Shown here: positions 61,379 to 64,000 of the stretch, one piece after another
How the letters are laid out: every line of letters starts with the position of its first letter
Numbering within the stretch: position 1 is the stretch's first letter
Source of the DNA: Paludibacter sp.
GTDB lineage: Bacteria > Bacteroidota > Bacteroidia > Bacteroidales > Paludibacteraceae
Reading direction: 5' to 3'
DNA: 64,000 nucleotides
Assembly: GCA_028710895.1 (NCBI GenBank)
Contig: JAQTTH010000004.1
Location: forward strand, 124,001-188,000
Notes under the pieces: generated by a model
The model's input: the letters and a program-made list of their open reading frames with translations, nothing else
Databases searched by the model: none
What the model was told of the DNA's origin: nothing
Position numbers and translations under genes: made by a program

Positions 61379-62497
61379 ATGAGCGACGAAACCCTGAAAT
61401 ATAAAATTGGCATTACCCTGATTAAAGGAATTGGTAACAATTTGGCTAAGAACCTGATTGCGTATATTGGGAGTGCCGAAGGAGTTTTCAGAGAAAAGCA
61501 AAAGAACCTGGCTAAAATTCCGGGTATCGGCGATGTGCTTTCAGCGGAAATTGTTGCCCAAGATGTTCTTAAACGAGCAGAACAGGAAATAGAATTTATT
61601 GTAAAAAATAAAATTCAGACAAGCTATTTTACCGATCGCGACTATCCCTATCGTCTGAAGGAATGTCCGGATTCTCCTATAATGCTCTATTCAAAAGGAA
61701 ATTGCGATGTGAATAGTGGTAAATTTATTGGAATTGTCGGAACGCGTAATGCTACAGAAACAGGGAAGGAAAATTGCAGAAAACTAATTGCTGATTTAGC
61801 CGTGGCGCAACCAAATGCGGTTATTGTGAGTGGATTGGCCTATGGCGTTGATATTTGTGCCCACAAAGCAGCACTTGATGCCGGATTGGCTACAATTGGT
61901 GTTGTGGGACATGGGCTGGACCGGATTTACCCTGCTGCACACAGACCCACGGCCGTAAAAATGATTGAGAATGGAGCGTTGCTCACCGAATATCTTAGTC
62001 TGACGAATCCCGATAGACCAAACTTTGTGCAACGAAACAGGATAATTGCCGGACTTTGCGATGCCACGGTTGTGGTTGAATCGGCTGTGCGTGGCGGGGC
62101 ACTTATTACGGCCGAAGTAGCAAATGATTATAACAGGGATGTTTTTGCGTTCCCGGGACGCGTAACGGATGAATGGTCGGCTGGGTGTAATGCATTGATT
62201 AAGAATAATAAAGCATCGCTGATAGAATCGGCTGTTGATATTCTGAAGTTTATGAATTGGGAAAATCAAAATTCAACTTCAAACCAGTCTGTTCAAATGG
62301 CATTGTTCCCGGACCTTTCTGATGAAGAACAAGCAATTGTAACGGCCTTAAGGCAAAATTTAGATGGCTACCAACTAAATGAACTTGCTATTCTTTTGGA
62401 GAAACCAATCAGTAAAATTTCGTCCTTATTACTCGAAATGGAATTTAGAGGTGTTGTGAAGTGTTTGCCGGGGAATTTATATAGAATTGTGAAATAA
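61379..62497 (+). CDS. dprA: DNA-processing protein DprA
   Basis: A 372-residue protein that protects incoming single-stranded DNA and loads RecA in natural transformation. An N-terminal helix-hairpin-helix region covers about 8-70 (KGIGNNLAKNLI, KIPGIGDVLSAEI). The Rossmann-like core has GIVGTRNATETGKENCRKL, IVSGLAYGVDICAHKAAL, VVGHGLDRIYPAAH and FVQRNRIIAGLCDATVVVES, all DprA signatures. A C-terminal winged-helix segment covers about 310-370. Located between the VanZ-like and DUF4268 genes. Confidence 0.95.
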   Translation: MSDETLKYKIGITLIKGIGNNLAKNLIAYIGSAEGVFREKQKNLAKIPGIGDVLSAEIVAQDVLKRAEQEIEFIVKNKIQTSYFTDRDYPYRLKECPDSPIMLYSKGNCDVNSGKFIGIVGTRNATETGKENCRKLIADLAVAQPNAVIVSGLAYGVDICAHKAALDAGLATIGVVGHGLDRIYPAAHRPTAVKMIENGALLTEYLSLTNPDRPNFVQRNRIIAGLCDATVVVESAVRGGALITAEVANDYNRDVFAFPGRVTDEWSAGCNALIKNNKASLIESAVDILKFMNWENQNSTSNQSVQMALFPDLSDEEQAIVTALRQNLDGYQLNELAILLEKPISKISSLLLEMEFRGVVKCLPGNLYRIVK

Positions 62498-62507
62498 AAG
62501 AATATTT

Positions 62508-62536
62508 CTTTCCCAAAGTTTGAAACGTTGGGAAAG
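62508..62536 (+). terminator. Hairpin between dprA and the DUF4268 gene
   Basis: A 9-bp perfect stem ctttcccaa/ttgggaaag with an 11-base loop. There is no strong T tract and the DUF4268 ATG is only 15 bases away, so it may be a leader structure and not a true terminator. Confidence 0.4.
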
Positions 62537-62550
62537 TAGAATAAGAAAAT

Positions 62551-63003
62551 ATGTACAGCAAAGAAGAATTAAAGCAATTAAAGAAGGAGTTTTGGGAAGG
62601 ATTTGGAACCTATTGCAGCCATATTCCTGCATTGAAAAGGCGAAAGAGCAAGTTTATGTTGTACAATACCAAGATGAAAGGGGTGGAGATGAAATTCGAT
62701 GCAACCCGGGATGGTGCATTTGTAATTTTGGAAATAAATCTGCACGATGCCAAAGCACGACTGGAAAAATACGAGCAATTTGAGCAATACAAAACCATTA
62801 TGGAAAAACAATTTCCAGAAGGATTGATTTGGGATTTTGCCTATATTCGCGAGTGTGGCACAGAAGTTTGCCGAATTTATACTCAAAAAACAGGAATTGA
62901 CCTGCATCGGCGTATTCAGTGGATGGAATTCTATCAGTTTATGTCCGCCGAAATGCTGAAATTGGAAAAAGCATTTAAGCTTGTAAAGGAAGCAATTGAA
63001 TAG
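62551..63003 (+). CDS. DUF4268 domain protein
   Basis: A 150-residue soluble protein that I match to DUF4268: KEFWEGFGTYC near the start, YNTKMKGVEMKFDATRDGAFVILEI, RLEKYEQFEQYKTIMEK, and the C-terminal WMEFYQFMSAEMLKLEKAF. Function unknown; some DUF4268 domains occur next to restriction-type nucleases, but no such partner is here. Start is the ATG at 62551; the hairpin just upstream may affect translation. Confidence 0.82.
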   Translation: MYSKEELKQLKKEFWEGFGTYCSHIPALKRRKSKFMLYNTKMKGVEMKFDATRDGAFVILEINLHDAKARLEKYEQFEQYKTIMEKQFPEGLIWDFAYIRECGTEVCRIYTQKTGIDLHRRIQWMEFYQFMSAEMLKLEKAFKLVKEAIE

Positions 63004-63139
63004 ATTTGATTTGTATTTGAATTTTTATTCTAAAACGGCTTGCTGTAACTATTTTTGTCTATTTCTGTATCAACTTATTAAATTTAATATCGCCTGAAAA
63101 TCAATGTGTTTTTTGTGTCGATAAAACAAGTTTTTTTTG

Positions 63140-63147
63140 TAATTTTG
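63140..63147 (+). promoter_or_regulatory. -7 element for purH
   Basis: TAATTTTG, 29 bases before the purH ATG. A possible -33 word tttg lies at 63112-63115, slightly far. Confidence 0.45.
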
Positions 63148-63175
63148 CATCCCATAAATAAACGAAAAACGTAAA

Positions 63176-64000
63176 ATGGAAAAAAAGCAAATCAAAAGAG
63201 CCTTAGTATCTGTTTATCATAAAGATAAACTTGACATCATTATCAAAAAATTACATGCCGAAGGAGTTGAATTTATCTCTACCGGCGGAACACAATCCTT
63301 TATTGAATCACTTGATATTCCTTGTCGTGCTGTTGAAGATTTGACCGGTTATCCTTCCATTTTGGGCGGTAGAGTAAAAACGCTTCATCCAAAAGTTTTT
63401 GGTGGTATTTTAAATCGTCGCGATTTAGAACTTGACAAAGCTCAGATTGCTGAATACGAAATCCCTGAAATAGACTTAGTTATTGTTGATTTATATCCTT
63501 TCGAAGCCACCGTGGCTGCCGGAGCCGACGAACCAACAACTATCGAAAAAATTGATATCGGCGGTATTTCGCTGATTCGCGCAGCAGCCAAAAACTACAA
63601 TGATGTTGTTATTGTTGCTTCGCAAGACCAATACGAACCTTTGTTCGATATTATTTCGGCTAATGGCGCTGTTACATCGTTGGAAGAACGTCGTTGGTTC
63701 GCCAAAGAAGCTTTTGCAGTTTCTTCGCATTACGATTCAGCTATTTTCAACTACTTTGACGGTCAGGAAGAATCAGCTTTCCGTTACAGCGAAAACAGTT
63801 CAAAAGTGCTTCGCTACGGCGAAAACCCTCACCAACGCGGTGTTTTCTTTGGCAAATTCGACGATATGTTCGAACAATTGCAGGGAAAAGAAATTTCGTA
63901 TAACAACTTGCTTGACATAGACGCAGCCGTTAATTTGATTAACGACTTTGAAGATATTACATTTGCTATTTTGAAGCATAACAACGCTTGTGGTATTGCT
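63176..64000 (+). CDS. purH: Bifunctional AICAR formyltransferase/IMP cyclohydrolase, 3'-truncated by window edge
   Basis: Performs the last two steps of IMP synthesis. The frame is open from ATG 63176 to the window end (275 codons of about 505-510). The N-terminal cyclohydrolase domain is complete: IKRALVSVYHKD, FISTGGTQSFIE, LTGYPSILGGRVKTLHPKVFGGIL, DLVIVDLYPFEATV, and IDIGGISLIRAAAKN. The formyltransferase domain begins with LRYGENPHQRGVFF and the last visible residues AILKHNNACGIA contain the catalytic Lys-His-x-Asn motif. It has its own likely promoter. Confidence 0.97.
   Translation, partial: MEKKQIKRALVSVYHKDKLDIIIKKLHAEGVEFISTGGTQSFIESLDIPCRAVEDLTGYPSILGGRVKTLHPKVFGGILNRRDLELDKAQIAEYEIPEIDLVIVDLYPFEATVAAGADEPTTIEKIDIGGISLIRAAAKNYNDVVIVASQDQYEPLFDIISANGAVTSLEERRWFAKEAFAVSSHYDSAIFNYFDGQEESAFRYSENSSKVLRYGENPHQRGVFFGKFDDMFEQLQGKEISYNNLLDIDAAVNLINDFEDITFAILKHNNACGIA

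Noticed and set aside
62520-62783. 87-residue ORF on the + strand
   Set aside because: It overlaps the DUF4268 gene in another frame and starts within a hairpin; composition is not protein-like.
63600-63920. 106-residue ORF on the + strand
   Set aside because: It is an out-of-frame shadow of purH, which reads continuously through the region with all family motifs.

Overview
The window looks like a chromosomal segment of a Bacteroidales bacterium. It carries SusC/SusD pairs, a hybrid two-component regulator, type IX secretion (T9SS) C-terminal sorting domains, DUF4292 and DUF5686 proteins, and many Bacteroidetes-type -7 promoter words (TAnnTTTG). Base composition is moderate to low GC. A free-living polysaccharide fermenter related to Paludibacter is my guess; no rRNA is present to confirm it. 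I found no tRNA, rRNA, CRISPR array or insertion sequence.

Positions 1-9864 hold a near-continuous + strand heme cluster: hemA (5' end outside the window), hemC, hemD, hemB, hemL, hemE, hemN, hemH and hemG. Together they cover every step from glutamyl-tRNA to protoheme. Several genes overlap by 4-8 bases. Positions 9866-23021 hold housekeeping and envelope genes: a patatin-Omp85-like protein, a membrane phosphoesterase, tadA, parE, an operon dut-TPR-DUF4292-EnvC-like (all - strand), and a PepSY-like lipoprotein with a His/Gly-rich linker. A six-unit tandem hairpin repeat lies at 14193-14420.

Positions 23170-32589 carry an Old Yellow Enzyme, an SGNH hydrolase, an alpha/beta hydrolase lipoprotein, a 930-residue multidomain glycosidase, a GH43, an S1/P1 nuclease and a GH16. 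Positions 32691-41529 carry xerD, a DUF5686 protein, proC, an XRE-cupin regulator, an AMP-binding acyl-CoA synthetase and upp. A GxxExxY nuclease-like gene sits between the regulator and the synthetase, enclosed by 34-bp inverted repeats.

Positions 41594-59713 are a polysaccharide utilisation locus: GH43, SusC, SusD, a LamG T9SS protein, a GH43-CBM6 protein and a clan GH-A glycosidase on the - strand. A divergent hybrid sensor-regulator on the + strand is followed by a VCBS/FG-GAP protein and an endo-arabinanase-like GH43 with a VCBS unit at its N-terminus. The enrichment in GH43 suggests arabinan or arabinose-decorated hemicellulose. The window ends with an M48 peptidase, a VanZ-like protein, dprA, a DUF4268 protein and purH (3' end outside).

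The most unusual signals are non-coding: several different word-repeat palindromes that abut or overlap stop codons, the inverted-repeat-bounded GxxExxY unit, and the tandem hairpins whose stem arms change in a compensating way.
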